7,095 bases of DNA. Origin: Chryseobacterium gleum (GTDB taxonomy: Bacteria; Bacteroidota; Bacteroidia; Flavobacteriales_D; Crocinitomicaceae). A program made the position numbers and the translations under genes. Of this stretch, positions 1-6,932 are shown in pieces (position 1 is the first letter of the stretch; every line of letters starts with the position of its first letter). The DNA lies in assembly GCA_943326315.2 (NCBI GenBank), contig CALPSU020000129.1, positions 1-7,095 on the forward strand, given 5' to 3'. The notes under the pieces were generated by a model. It was not told the origin of the DNA and made no database searches. It saw nothing but the letters and a program-made list of their open reading frames with translations.

Positions 1-198
1 ATTGCTTATCCCCGTTTAGAAGAAAAATATTTAGCTACTGGTGAATTAACTCTAAAACAAATTGAAAATAGAAAATTATTGAGAAAAGTAATGGAGTCTC
101 AACAATTTCAAAATATTGCAACAGAATGGTGGCATTTTAATGCTTGTTCTAGAAATGAAGCAAAAGAGAAATACATTATTTTGGAATCCGAGTATTAA
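1..198 (+). CDS. D-alanyl-D-alanine dipeptidase (VanX/DdpX type, M15D), C-terminal fragment
   Basis: The frame is open from the first base to TAA at 196-198 and encodes the last 65 residues of a protein whose start lies outside the window. Residues 42-46 read EWWHF. In the VanX family (peptidase family M15D) the Glu of this motif is the catalytic base and the His is a zinc ligand. The preceding stretch, NRKLLRKVMES (residues 23-33), also fits the usual NRxLL...M run before that motif. The family hydrolyses D-Ala-D-Ala; in species without vancomycin resistance it probably serves peptidoglycan dipeptide recycling or use. Other catalytic residues and any signal peptide are not visible. The last 23 bases are also coding on the other strand, as the gene that follows converges on this one. 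The family call is firm; the exact substrate is inferred. Confidence 0.85.
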   Translation: MAYPRLEEKYLATGELTLKQIENRKLLRKVMESQQFQNIATEWWHFNACSRNEAKEKYIILESEY

Positions 199-925
199 AC
201 CGGTAGGAGCAGCCTAGTGCAATATAATTTGAGGGATTTTTTTTTGAAAGTCCAAAACACCCAGAAATATCTAAAAGTAAGTTTTTACCAATTAAATAGG
301 TTATACCTCCATCGAATTTGTTGTCAATTTTTTTTTGGTGAGGTTTGAATCCGTAAATTTCAATATAACATCCGAAATTTATTGGCAAGGAATACCCAAG
401 TGTAAATGTATAAACGAAAGTTGGATCTGGTGTTTCACCATTCCATTCTTCTCCAATGTTGTATCCTAATGTAGCTTTTTTTGAAAGTGTATGTTGAACT
501 GTAAATCTAAAAGATGGAGCTATATAAGATAATTGATAGTTTTTACTTCCGAGTTTTGATGTTGTTAAATGAGTAATTAATGAGGTAGTAGGCAAAAGTC
601 CTTTTTCTTTAAATAAATTTAATTTAAATCCAAATGTTAAAGGATTTAATCCTCTTTTTTCTGATTCAGTATAGATAATTTCAGAAATAATTCTAAGTTC
701 AATTTTTTCATTTATCCCATATTTAAAAAGAGATGCAGGAAAAAAATAATTTAATTTAGTATTCTCATTTTCTTTTGAAAATCCATTTTCAATTTGCATA
801 AAATTTACTGGTACTATAAATGGACATTCCGTTTGATCAGGTCGATCAGTTTGAATTGAAGTTTGAAATTGGGAGAATGTATAAAAAGCTAATATTTGTG
901 TAAAATTAAATAGTATTAGTTTCAT
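176..925 (-). CDS. Outer-membrane transporter-like protein (MetA-pathway / Phenol_MetA_deg-like family)
   Basis: This encodes 249 residues from ATG at 925-923; a TTG two codons upstream (931) is possible but less likely. Residues 1-18 form a hydrophobic signal peptide ending FS, with Gln19 as predicted mature N-terminus. The mature part starts with the hallmark QTDRPDQTE (about 25-33), followed by FMQIENGF, which is typical of Bacteroidetes proteins annotated 'transporter' in the MetA-pathway-of-phenol-degradation family. The rest consists of alternating, aromatic-rich short strands (for example LGYNIGEEW, FTLGYSLPI) and ends near GCSYRF, consistent with an outer-membrane beta-barrel of about 12 strands. 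The family name comes from a gene cluster; the real substrate is unknown, and no neighbour suggests aromatic degradation. The gene carries two A9 tracts on its coding strand (plus 328-336 and 237-245). Its end runs 23 bases into the dipeptidase gene. It probably has its own promoter (948-955). Confidence 0.8.
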   Translation of the reverse strand: MKLILFNFTQILAFYTFSQFQTSIQTDRPDQTECPFIVPVNFMQIENGFSKENENTKLNYFFPASLFKYGINEKIELRIISEIIYTESEKRGLNPLTFGFKLNLFKEKGLLPTTSLITHLTTSKLGSKNYQLSYIAPSFRFTVQHTLSKKATLGYNIGEEWNGETPDPTFVYTFTLGYSLPINFGCYIEIYGFKPHQKKIDNKFDGGITYLIGKNLLLDISGCFGLSKKNPSNYIALGCSYRFNTRIPK

Positions 926-947
926 TTTCAAAAAACTTTATTTACAG

Positions 948-955
948 CAAATATA
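948..955 (-). promoter_or_regulatory. Candidate Bacteroidetes -7 box (TATATTTG) for the transporter gene
   Basis: On the minus strand these bases read TATATTTG, a full match to TAnnTTTG. The box lies 22 bases before the ATG at 925. The same 8-mer stands 20 bases before the peptidase gene. No TTG was found at the expected -33 distance, so only half the promoter is recognisable. The box shares bases with the 3' arm of the hairpin at 949-996. Confidence 0.45.
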
Positions 956-996
956 AACATTTTTTTTAGTCTAATCTAAAAAAAATGTTTGTATTT
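949..996 (-). terminator. Long AT-rich inverted repeat, likely terminator of the peptidase gene
   Basis: Bases 955-969 and 976-990 form a perfect 15-bp inverted repeat around a 6-base loop (970-975). With one T-G pair the stem extends to 21 bp (949-969 with 976-996). Each 15-base arm contains a run of eight A or T. In the minus direction it starts 21 bases after the peptidase stop codon, and the 3' arm is T-rich, so a factor-independent terminator for that gene is the simplest reading. Its stem is unusually poor in G and C for a terminator, and it could fold on either strand. The structure is seen directly; the function is inferred. Confidence 0.5.
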
Positions 997-1016
997 TTTT
1001 AAGGAAGGATTTACAT

Positions 1017-2978
1017 TTAATTTTTAACGATTCGTCGAGTTTGAATGTCTCCAAATTCAGATTTAACTTGAATTAGATAGACTCCTTGAGAGTATGTATA
1101 TATATCTAAAATAATATCTTTTTCGAATTCACCATCTTTAATTAATTTGCCTTTAGAATCTATTATTTTAAAAGAATGCTTTCCCGGGCTTTTGGCTATC
1201 ATCATAAATTCTCCTTTAGTGGGATTTGGTGAAATCTTTAATTCATCTTCATAGATATGATCTTCTAGTTTTGGAGAAACTTCAAAATAAGAATCGTGAA
1301 AGATTGAATCCATTTTATTAATTATCCAATTATACGGATCAACTTCAATTACATTGTTAACTCTTCCAATATTTCGAATGAGAAATTGATTTGATAATTC
1401 ATAAATTTCAAACCGAATAGTTGTATCGCTTTTATTTTCTCTTGAAAAACTTATTTCTAAAGGATTGGTAAACTTTTGAGTTATAAAAGCACCTGAAGGA
1501 CGTTGGTCAATTTGCAAGGATAAATCATATCCAATTGTATTCCATTTAATGTTATAGGTTGGAAACCCTTGACCGTAATACCACTCATCAAAAATTTTTG
1601 TTAAATCTTTGCCGGATGCTTTTTCGAGGGATGTTTTTACATCTTGACCAGTAGCTACACTATCTCCAAAATTTGTTTGATAATCTTTTAATCCCTGAAA
1701 AAATAAATCATCGTTGTTAATTACAAAACGCATCGTGTTAATTATAGATGCTCCTTTTGCATAGGTTAAGCGGTAATCAAAAATTCTATGGGCACTCAAT
1801 GTGTCATCAACATAAACACTGCCATCGTTATATTGCATTGCAGCTGAATGATAATTTTCCATTTGAAGTTTTCTTTCGTTCGGAAATAAATTTTCAAGCA
1901 TTAAATATTGAGAATATGTAGCGAAACCTTCGTTTACCCATATGTCAGCCCAAGAAGCACAAGTTACATTATCTCCAAACCATTGATGTCCGAGTTCATG
2001 TGCAGTAAGATTTTTATCGAAATGAACTTGAGTTGTCATTGTTTGATGTTCCATGCCTCCACCGATTGGAGCCATACAATGACCATATTTTTCATCGTAA
2101 AAAGGATAAAGACCGTACAATTTCGAATATAATTCTAAATAATCTGATGTTTTATCAATATTTAATTTATTATTTATTAAACATTCTGGTGAATCATAAA
2201 TATAGTTTTGTATTAAAATTGGATTTGGTGATCCGATTGGATTTGAGTAGATAGAATAATCAATATATTCTCCAACAGCAACTGAAATTAAATAATAAGC
2301 AATTGGGTGTTTATGTTTCCATTCGTAACGAGAAGTACCATTCCCTAAATCTATAACATTTTGTAAAATGCCATTTGAGCCAGCTTTACAAGTATTTGGA
2401 ACTGTAATTTTAACAGAGCAACTATCAGCCTTGTCAGAGAGCGATTGTTTGCACGGCCACCATTCATAAGCTGAAAATGGTTCAGAAAGTGAAGCTGTAA
2501 CTTGCTTGTTGTAAGCGGTTTCAATTTTACTTGTTAAACCAGATCCTCCCATAGGATTTGTTCCTGTATTCGGTGGAGTTCCATTGTAATCAATCGCAAT
2601 TATAAAGGATTGATTTATTTGTGAGTTTACAGGTACTTTTATTGCGGATGATTGTCGGGAGAATGAAACGGGTGAATTGTCAACCCTTATTTGAGTAATA
2701 TTAAAAGTTGGAAATAATTCTAAAAGTGCAGAGTCTAAGAAAACTCTTGATTTTGCATGCATTTCAACAGTTCCAGAAATAGATGTAGATAAATTTGTCA
2801 GCGAAACATCAATAGAATAATAATGAACATCGTATTTTTCGGATAAAGAAATTTGGCTAATAGATAAAGTGTTACTTTTTTGGTTTTGATGGTTGGATTT
2901 TAATCTAGAACATTCTTCTTGAGCCAAAAGGACCGAAAAAGGAAATGATAAAAAAATAATAGCTAAAAAAATCCTCAT
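1017..2978 (-). CDS. M1 family zinc aminopeptidase with T9SS type A sorting domain
   Basis: This encodes 653 residues from ATG at 2978-2976. Residues 1-19 are a signal peptide (ends LLA, mature Gln20). An N-terminal beta-sandwich (about 45-240) includes the WWPC segment near 173. The gluzincin catalytic domain follows: GGGMEHQ at 306-312 is the exopeptidase motif, where Glu310 should hold the substrate amino group; HELGH at 327-331 and Glu350, 18 residues on, are the zinc site; Tyr406 in YAKGA fits the catalytic tyrosine. A beta region (about 475-560) precedes a Por_Secre_tail-type domain at about 580-653, with SPNPTKGEF at its start and GVYLIQV near the end. The protein should cross the inner membrane by Sec and the outer membrane by the T9SS, then be released or anchored at the surface, where it would trim amino acids from peptides. 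It lacks the large helical C-terminal domain of long M1 enzymes, as many Bacteroidetes members do. All catalytic residues are present. Confidence 0.93.
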   Translation of the reverse strand: MRIFLAIIFLSFPFSVLLAQEECSRLKSNHQNQKSNTLSISQISLSEKYDVHYYSIDVSLTNLSTSISGTVEMHAKSRVFLDSALLELFPTFNITQIRVDNSPVSFSRQSSAIKVPVNSQINQSFIIAIDYNGTPPNTGTNPMGGSGLTSKIETAYNKQVTASLSEPFSAYEWWPCKQSLSDKADSCSVKITVPNTCKAGSNGILQNVIDLGNGTSRYEWKHKHPIAYYLISVAVGEYIDYSIYSNPIGSPNPILIQNYIYDSPECLINNKLNIDKTSDYLELYSKLYGLYPFYDEKYGHCMAPIGGGMEHQTMTTQVHFDKNLTAHELGHQWFGDNVTCASWADIWVNEGFATYSQYLMLENLFPNERKLQMENYHSAAMQYNDGSVYVDDTLSAHRIFDYRLTYAKGASIINTMRFVINNDDLFFQGLKDYQTNFGDSVATGQDVKTSLEKASGKDLTKIFDEWYYGQGFPTYNIKWNTIGYDLSLQIDQRPSGAFITQKFTNPLEISFSRENKSDTTIRFEIYELSNQFLIRNIGRVNNVIEVDPYNWIINKMDSIFHDSYFEVSPKLEDHIYEDELKISPNPTKGEFMMIAKSPGKHSFKIIDSKGKLIKDGEFEKDIILDIYTYSQGVYLIQVKSEFGDIQTRRIVKN

Positions 2979-2998
2979 AACTTTAAAACTGAATAGTT

Positions 2999-3006
2999 CA
3001 AATATA
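2999..3006 (-). promoter_or_regulatory. Candidate -7 box (TATATTTG) for the M1 peptidase gene
   Basis: The minus strand reads TATATTTG here, a full TAnnTTTG match, 20 bases before the ATG at 2978. This would give a short leader of roughly 15 bases. No TTG sits at the usual -33 position. The element lies in the 85-base divergent gap, back to back with the plus-strand box at 3032-3039. Confidence 0.5.
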
Positions 3007-3031
3007 GGTGAATTTTATTGTAAAATTAAGT

Positions 3032-3039
3032 TAGATTTG
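3032..3039 (+). promoter_or_regulatory. Candidate -7 box (TAGATTTG) for the glycosyltransferase gene
   Basis: TAGATTTG matches TAnnTTTG and lies 24 bases before the ATG at 3064, close to the spacing of the two minus-strand boxes. The nearest upstream TTG (3018-3020) is only 11 bases away, too close for a normal -33 element, so the upstream half is not supported. Confidence 0.45.
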
Positions 3040-3063
3040 TTAATAGTTTTTTAAAATATAAAT

Positions 3064-4293
3064 ATGAAAAAAAATATAGAATTAAAAATAATAGGAGGGT
3101 ACATACTTTTATTTTTAGTGATCATTTTTTTTATAAAATCATATTTTTATCCTGATTTATTATCCGAACATAATTTTATAAATTGGGATGCAGGTCACTA
3201 TAACTCAATTCGAAAAACTGGATACCATGGGTTTTTACTTGCATTTTTTCCATTTTTCCCAATGTTATGGAAACTCTTTTCTCTAAGTATATATGGTGTT
3301 GTGTTAATGAATGTTTTAATATACTTTACTGCGTTTTATTTTTTAATTAAACCTTTAAAATTAAAAGCGCTAGAGTTGTTTTTATTTTTAAGTATTCCAA
3401 GTGCAATTTTTTTCTATTTACCCTATTCAGAAGCCGTTTTTTTTGCTTGTTCCGTAATTCTACTTTTAGGAATTAAGAAAGATAAATTACCGATGATTCT
3501 ATTGGGTTTATTTCTATGTGTACTTACACGTCCATCTTTTACTGTTTTGATTCCTTCTTTGTTGATTTTAGAATTTTTTGGAGTCACTCGAAAAGAGAAA
3601 ATTTATCAAAGAATTTTACTTTATATTATTGTTAGTTTAACAGGTTTAGCAGTTGTTGGTTTTATTCAGTATTGCTATACTAATAAATGGTTTGAGTTTT
3701 TCGAAGTTCAAAAAGGATGGGGAAATCATTTGCAAGTCCCTAATTTTCCATTGACGTCTTGGGGAGGAAATATGATTGTTCGTTTAGATGGAATTGCATT
3801 CGCCATTGGCTTAGTTTCAGGTGTTTTTTTATTGTTGAATATTTTAAAAATTAAGATTAATAAAAATAGTATCATTCCGAATGATGTGTTGTTTTCATTA
3901 GCTTATTTGGGTGGTATGACTTTAACCGTTTTTTTATTTAGAGGTGGAAGTTTATTTAGTTTAAACAGATTTATTTTCGCAACTCCTTTTATTTTAATTG
4001 CGGTCAATTTCTTTCTTAAGTCTGATTTTATTATTTCATATAAGCACTTGTTAATTTTATTTTTTATTATGCTTTTGTTTTGGCTTATGTTTGGATCTTA
4101 CGTTCATATTCAAGCTTTTTTAAAGTATGTATTGATTTCAGTTTATATGCTATTGTTTTTAGCTTTTAAAACTCAAAATTTACTGATAAGTAAAATTTCA
4201 ACACTGCTTTTCATTTTGATAAATTTGATTTTTCAAGTTTTGTTTTTTACTCGTTTTCTGTTAACAGAAGAAAATATAGGTTGGATAGGTTAA
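3064..4293 (+). CDS. Multi-pass membrane glycosyltransferase, PIG-V-like (GT-C fold)
   Basis: This encodes 409 residues, rich in Phe, Leu and Ile, with roughly 11-13 predicted membrane segments; the first spans about residues 8-28. The first extracytoplasmic loop carries WDAGHY (41-46), then GY at 53-54 and PFFP at 63-66. Next come a SIPSAIFF segment (110-117) followed by YSEAVF (121-126), TRPS at 155-158 and NRFIFATP at 301-308. This order matches the bacterial relatives of PIG-V / GPI mannosyltransferase 2. These are GT-C enzymes that take a sugar from a polyprenyl-phosphate donor, with an acidic residue in the first loop (here Asp42) as likely catalytic residue. By inference it adds a hexose, perhaps mannose, to a lipid or protein acceptor on the periplasmic side of the inner membrane; the acceptor is unknown. 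It has its own likely promoter, diverging from the peptidase gene, and a candidate terminator 30 bases after the stop. A related GT-C family cannot be ruled out. Confidence 0.72.
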   Translation: MKKNIELKIIGGYILLFLVIIFFIKSYFYPDLLSEHNFINWDAGHYNSIRKTGYHGFLLAFFPFFPMLWKLFSLSIYGVVLMNVLIYFTAFYFLIKPLKLKALELFLFLSIPSAIFFYLPYSEAVFFACSVILLLGIKKDKLPMILLGLFLCVLTRPSFTVLIPSLLILEFFGVTRKEKIYQRILLYIIVSLTGLAVVGFIQYCYTNKWFEFFEVQKGWGNHLQVPNFPLTSWGGNMIVRLDGIAFAIGLVSGVFLLLNILKIKINKNSIIPNDVLFSLAYLGGMTLTVFLFRGGSLFSLNRFIFATPFILIAVNFFLKSDFIISYKHLLILFFIMLLFWLMFGSYVHIQAFLKYVLISVYMLLFLAFKTQNLLISKISTLLFILINLIFQVLFFTRFLLTEENIGWIG

Positions 4294-4557
4294 TTCAAAA
4301 TAATTAATTAGTTCTTATTAATCTTAATCAAACAATTTCTGAGTGCTTTGATTAATTATTTTTAGATGAATTTTATTATAAGTAATCAATTTTAAAGAAA
4401 TAAAGATTTAAATATTAAAACTTTTTCTAAATGAAATGTTATTTAAGGGATTAATTTTCGATATTTGTTTTTTTATACTTAAAAGTAAATTCACTTAGGT
4501 ATTTATTCTCATTTAATGCTATTCAGTTTTCTATACTAATCTACTATATTTTATTGG
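4294..4557 (+). other. AT-rich intergenic region, no recognised gene
   Basis: This is the first part of the 434-base gap between the glycosyltransferase and the deacetylase. Apart from the hairpin at 4324-4363 I see only very short open frames (10 codons or fewer) and A/T runs. There is no full TAnnTTTG match. The nearest is GATATTTG at 4460-4467, which differs at the first position and is too far from either downstream start to be assigned. No tRNA or riboswitch pattern is apparent. Confidence 0.6.
4324..4363 (+). terminator. Candidate terminator hairpin after the glycosyltransferase gene
   Basis: TTAATCAAA (4324-4332) pairs perfectly with TTTGATTAA (4347-4355). Two more pairs can form inside past a single bulged C (4346), leaving a 9-base loop. 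A T-rich run with five consecutive T (4359-4363) follows. The structure begins 30 bases after the stop codon. The stem is weak in GC, as is usual in this DNA. Confidence 0.45.
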
Positions 4558-4728
4558 ATGTTATTTTTTTTTATTATAAAGTTTTTTTGGAATTTTAGAA
4601 TTGATTTATTAGTTAGTTCATTCTTAATTATTGAGGTTTTTATAGTGTTTATAAAATTCTCAAATATTCTTTCATTTAATAGTAAGATAATGAAAGGAAA
4701 AAAAAATAAAGAATTACAAACCTATTGA
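4558..4728 (+). CDS. Possible small membrane protein (56 aa) overlapping the deacetylase start
   Basis: An ATG at 4558-4560 opens a frame of 56 codons that ends in TGA at 4726-4728. This stop shares its A with the ATG of the deacetylase gene (TGATG). The product would have an N-terminal run of Phe and Ile, a hydrophobic stretch at about 17-33 (LLVSSFLIIEVFIVF) that could span the membrane, and a basic tail (KIMKGKKNKELQTY, residues 43-56). TGATG overlaps are classic sites of translational coupling. Against it, random AT-rich sequence readily yields Phe/Ile/Lys-rich frames, no family is recognised, and no good promoter or ribosome-binding signal precedes the ATG. A shorter version from the internal ATG at 4690 (12 residues) would end at the same stop. 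This is a candidate only. Confidence 0.25.
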   Translation: MLFFFIIKFFWNFRIDLLVSSFLIIEVFIVFIKFSNILSFNSKIMKGKKNKELQTY

Positions 4729-6821
4729 TGTTAAATATGAGAACTTTATTTTTAGCTGTTATTTTTTATTTTTGTTCTATACCATTTTATTTTTCTCAAA
4801 ATAGAATTTCAATTTTAGATATAAAGAATTATTCCGGGGTATCTGATATCTCAAACATTTTTTCATTAAATCATGCACTTAAAGTATCAGGTGTTCCATT
4901 TTCAACTTATACTTCATTTTCTAAAGCTCAAATAAATCCTATTATAGTTATACCTTCTACTGTTGAAATAGGTTTTTTTTCAAACGATTTAATTGATTCT
5001 TTGTCAAATTATGTTTCAAGTGGGGGTATTTTATTTTTATCCCAATTGAAAGAAAATAAACTTTTCAATATTGCAGGTGTTAACTCTTATGTATATACAC
5101 CATTGTACAAAAATATTTATGGGGATTTAGATCTACTAAAAAAAGAGACTTATTTTTTAAATACGCTTGAAGAAGTGAATTTGAAAATATGTGATACTTC
5201 TTTTGTTTCAGGTTTTAATTGTAGGGGATATTCTTTAAGTACGGCTATTTCTTTAGCAAATTTTGATGATGGCAATTCAGCAATTTCAAAAAATCAATTT
5301 GGAAATGGGTTTGTATATTTGATGGGAGTAAATTGGGATGATGTGATTCTTAGAAATCAAGTTGCAAAAGATTTTAAAATTGCTAAGCATTATTCAAATG
5401 ATTTTGAGATTGGTTCAGATTTTTATTCTTTTTTACTTAAAGGTATTTATGAAAATAATGTTCCATTTGCTGTTTCTAAGCATACTAGTGTTTCAAATTC
5501 AAATTCTATTTTAGTTATTACTCACGATGTAGATGCAACATCAGCAATATCGGATTTTATGACTGATTTTTCAAGTTTTGAGTATGAAAACAAAATTCGT
5601 GCAACCTATTTTATTACAACACATTATAACCACGATTCTATTGCAAAAGATTTTTGGAATGGTTATGAAGATCAAATAGAATCCGTTAAACTTAAAGGGC
5701 ATGAAATTGCAAGTCACTCAGTTAGTCATGTTCCTGATTTTGATAATTCAAGTATTGTATTGTTAGGAGATTGTAATTCAATTACTCAGGAATTGTATCA
5801 TCCTTTTTACGACGGAATTAAATCGAATGAAGTAACTGTTTGTGGAGAAATTTCAGTTTCAAAACAATTATTGAAGGAAGCTGTAGATGTTGATGTTATA
5901 TCATTTAGAGCTGGATATTTAGCATATAACAAGAATTTATTAGAAGGTTTAGAATTCATGAATTACACTTTTAATTCTAGTAATAGTGCTAACGATGTAT
6001 TAACTTCATTTCCTTATCAAGGTCATTTATCACTGTCAATGTCAGCTGATACAAGTTCAATTCTTGAAATACCAAATACCATTTCAGATGTATTTGTTGA
6101 AGAAAGAATATCCGAAGAAAATTACTTAAATAAAGTTGAAATCTGGAAAACTGCCCAACACAAATATTCAGAAAATTATTCACCCACTGTATTGTTAATT
6201 CATCCAAACAGATCTTGGAAAATAATAGCAGAACAAATTTTCTTAAGTAAATTAACTGAAAAAACTACCATTATTCCATTCGAAGAATATGGTTTCTTTT
6301 GGAAAGATAGGGTTTCAACTGATTTTGATTTTGAGATATCGGATGATTCTACATTAATTATCAGACTAAAACTTTCAGAAATTAAATTAAATAAACAGTT
6401 AAGTTTTGTCATTAAAAATGGAAGAGTAATTAAAAAAATAAAAGTTTTAGATGAAAACAATAAACTAATCCCATTTAGTGAATCGGATATCAGAGTAAAT
6501 GAAAAATTGATTTATTTTTCAAATACAAGTTTTGAGTATGATTTTTTTAATTATGATGAAAAATTGAAGTTTTCAAATTTAGAGGTTTTTCCAATTCCGT
6601 CGGATGATTTTTTTAATTTTAATTTTAAATTAATTAACGATTCAAAGGTTGCGATTACAATATTCGATGAATTGGGTAATAAGGTTGAAGAAATCATTAA
6701 TAGTCATTTAGAATTGGGAAATCACAAAATTAAAAGCACAAAAATACTAGCTAAAGGTTTATATTTTTATTCCATTATTTTCGATGATCAAGAAATTAAA
6801 GGAAAAGTTATAGTTAAATAA
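4728..6821 (+). CDS. T9SS-exported polysaccharide deacetylase (NodB/CE4-like)
   Basis: This encodes 697 residues from ATG at 4728; ATG at 4737 is equally credible and removes three residues. A signal peptide ends near Ser23 (mature Gln24). Residues 25-240 form an alpha/beta domain, with VSSGGILFLSQ near 96 and GNGFVYLMGVNW near 192, recalling glutamine-amidotransferase-like domains; a catalytic triad is not evident. A NodB domain (about 258-515) follows: HDVDAT at 266-271 (motif 1, a DVD variant of the usual DD), HEIASHSVSH at 325-334 with metal-binding His330 and His334, RAGY at 394-397 (motif 3) and LLIHPNR at 489-495 (motif 5). A beta-rich link (about 525-605) leads to a T9SS type A sorting domain at about 616-697, with VFPIPSDD in place of the usual PNP and GLYFYSI near the end. 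It should remove acetyl or other acyl groups from a polysaccharide outside the cell; the substrate is unknown. Confidence 0.85.
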   Translation: MLNMRTLFLAVIFYFCSIPFYFSQNRISILDIKNYSGVSDISNIFSLNHALKVSGVPFSTYTSFSKAQINPIIVIPSTVEIGFFSNDLIDSLSNYVSSGGILFLSQLKENKLFNIAGVNSYVYTPLYKNIYGDLDLLKKETYFLNTLEEVNLKICDTSFVSGFNCRGYSLSTAISLANFDDGNSAISKNQFGNGFVYLMGVNWDDVILRNQVAKDFKIAKHYSNDFEIGSDFYSFLLKGIYENNVPFAVSKHTSVSNSNSILVITHDVDATSAISDFMTDFSSFEYENKIRATYFITTHYNHDSIAKDFWNGYEDQIESVKLKGHEIASHSVSHVPDFDNSSIVLLGDCNSITQELYHPFYDGIKSNEVTVCGEISVSKQLLKEAVDVDVISFRAGYLAYNKNLLEGLEFMNYTFNSSNSANDVLTSFPYQGHLSLSMSADTSSILEIPNTISDVFVEERISEENYLNKVEIWKTAQHKYSENYSPTVLLIHPNRSWKIIAEQIFLSKLTEKTTIIPFEEYGFFWKDRVSTDFDFEISDDSTLIIRLKLSEIKLNKQLSFVIKNGRVIKKIKVLDENNKLIPFSESDIRVNEKLIYFSNTSFEYDFFNYDEKLKFSNLEVFPIPSDDFFNFNFKLINDSKVAITIFDELGNKVEEIINSHLELGNHKIKSTKILAKGLYFYSIIFDDQEIKGKVIVK

Positions 6822-6836
6822 CATCGGGTGTTTTTT
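6816..6836 (+). terminator. Weak candidate terminator overlapping the deacetylase stop
   Basis: Bases 6816-6823 and 6829-6836 pair over 8 positions with one mismatch around the 5-base loop TCGGG, ending in a T6 run. The left arm includes the TAA stop (6819-6821). The stem is short and nearly all A-T, so this is a tentative call. Confidence 0.35.
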
Positions 6837-6910
6837 AGCATTTTTTCAAAAAAAAGTAAATTAAATACTTAAATATATTGTTTAAATGTTCGTTTTTTAG
6901 CTTAAATTGT

Positions 6911-6918
6911 TATTTTTG
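6911..6918 (+). promoter_or_regulatory. Candidate -7 box (TATTTTTG) for the last gene
   Basis: TATTTTTG matches TAnnTTTG and lies 14 bases before the TTG proposed as start at 6933. That distance is shorter than for the other boxes here (20-24 bases). No -33 TTG is seen at normal spacing. The sequence is AT-rich enough for a chance match. Confidence 0.35.
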
Positions 6919-6932
6919 ATAAAAAATTACTT

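Noticed and set aside
1908..2254. Two overlapping plus-strand open frames inside the peptidase gene
   Set aside because: They are antisense to the zinc-site coding region, their products resemble no family, and the minus-strand gene explains the conservation expected here.
4690..4728. 12-codon ORF (MKGKKNKELQTY) as a stand-alone leader peptide
   Set aside because: It is the end of the longer frame from 4558 and shows no attenuator-like structure or run of regulatory codons, so it is treated as part of that candidate.
5989..6460. Two minus-strand open frames inside the deacetylase gene
   Set aside because: They lie opposite the NodB domain end and linker, have no signal or domain, and are expected by-products of an AT-rich coding strand.
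6842..6856. T6-C-A8 palindrome-like run after the deacetylase gene
   Set aside because: The arms are plain T and A runs with a one-base centre, so no proper hairpin loop can form; it reflects composition.
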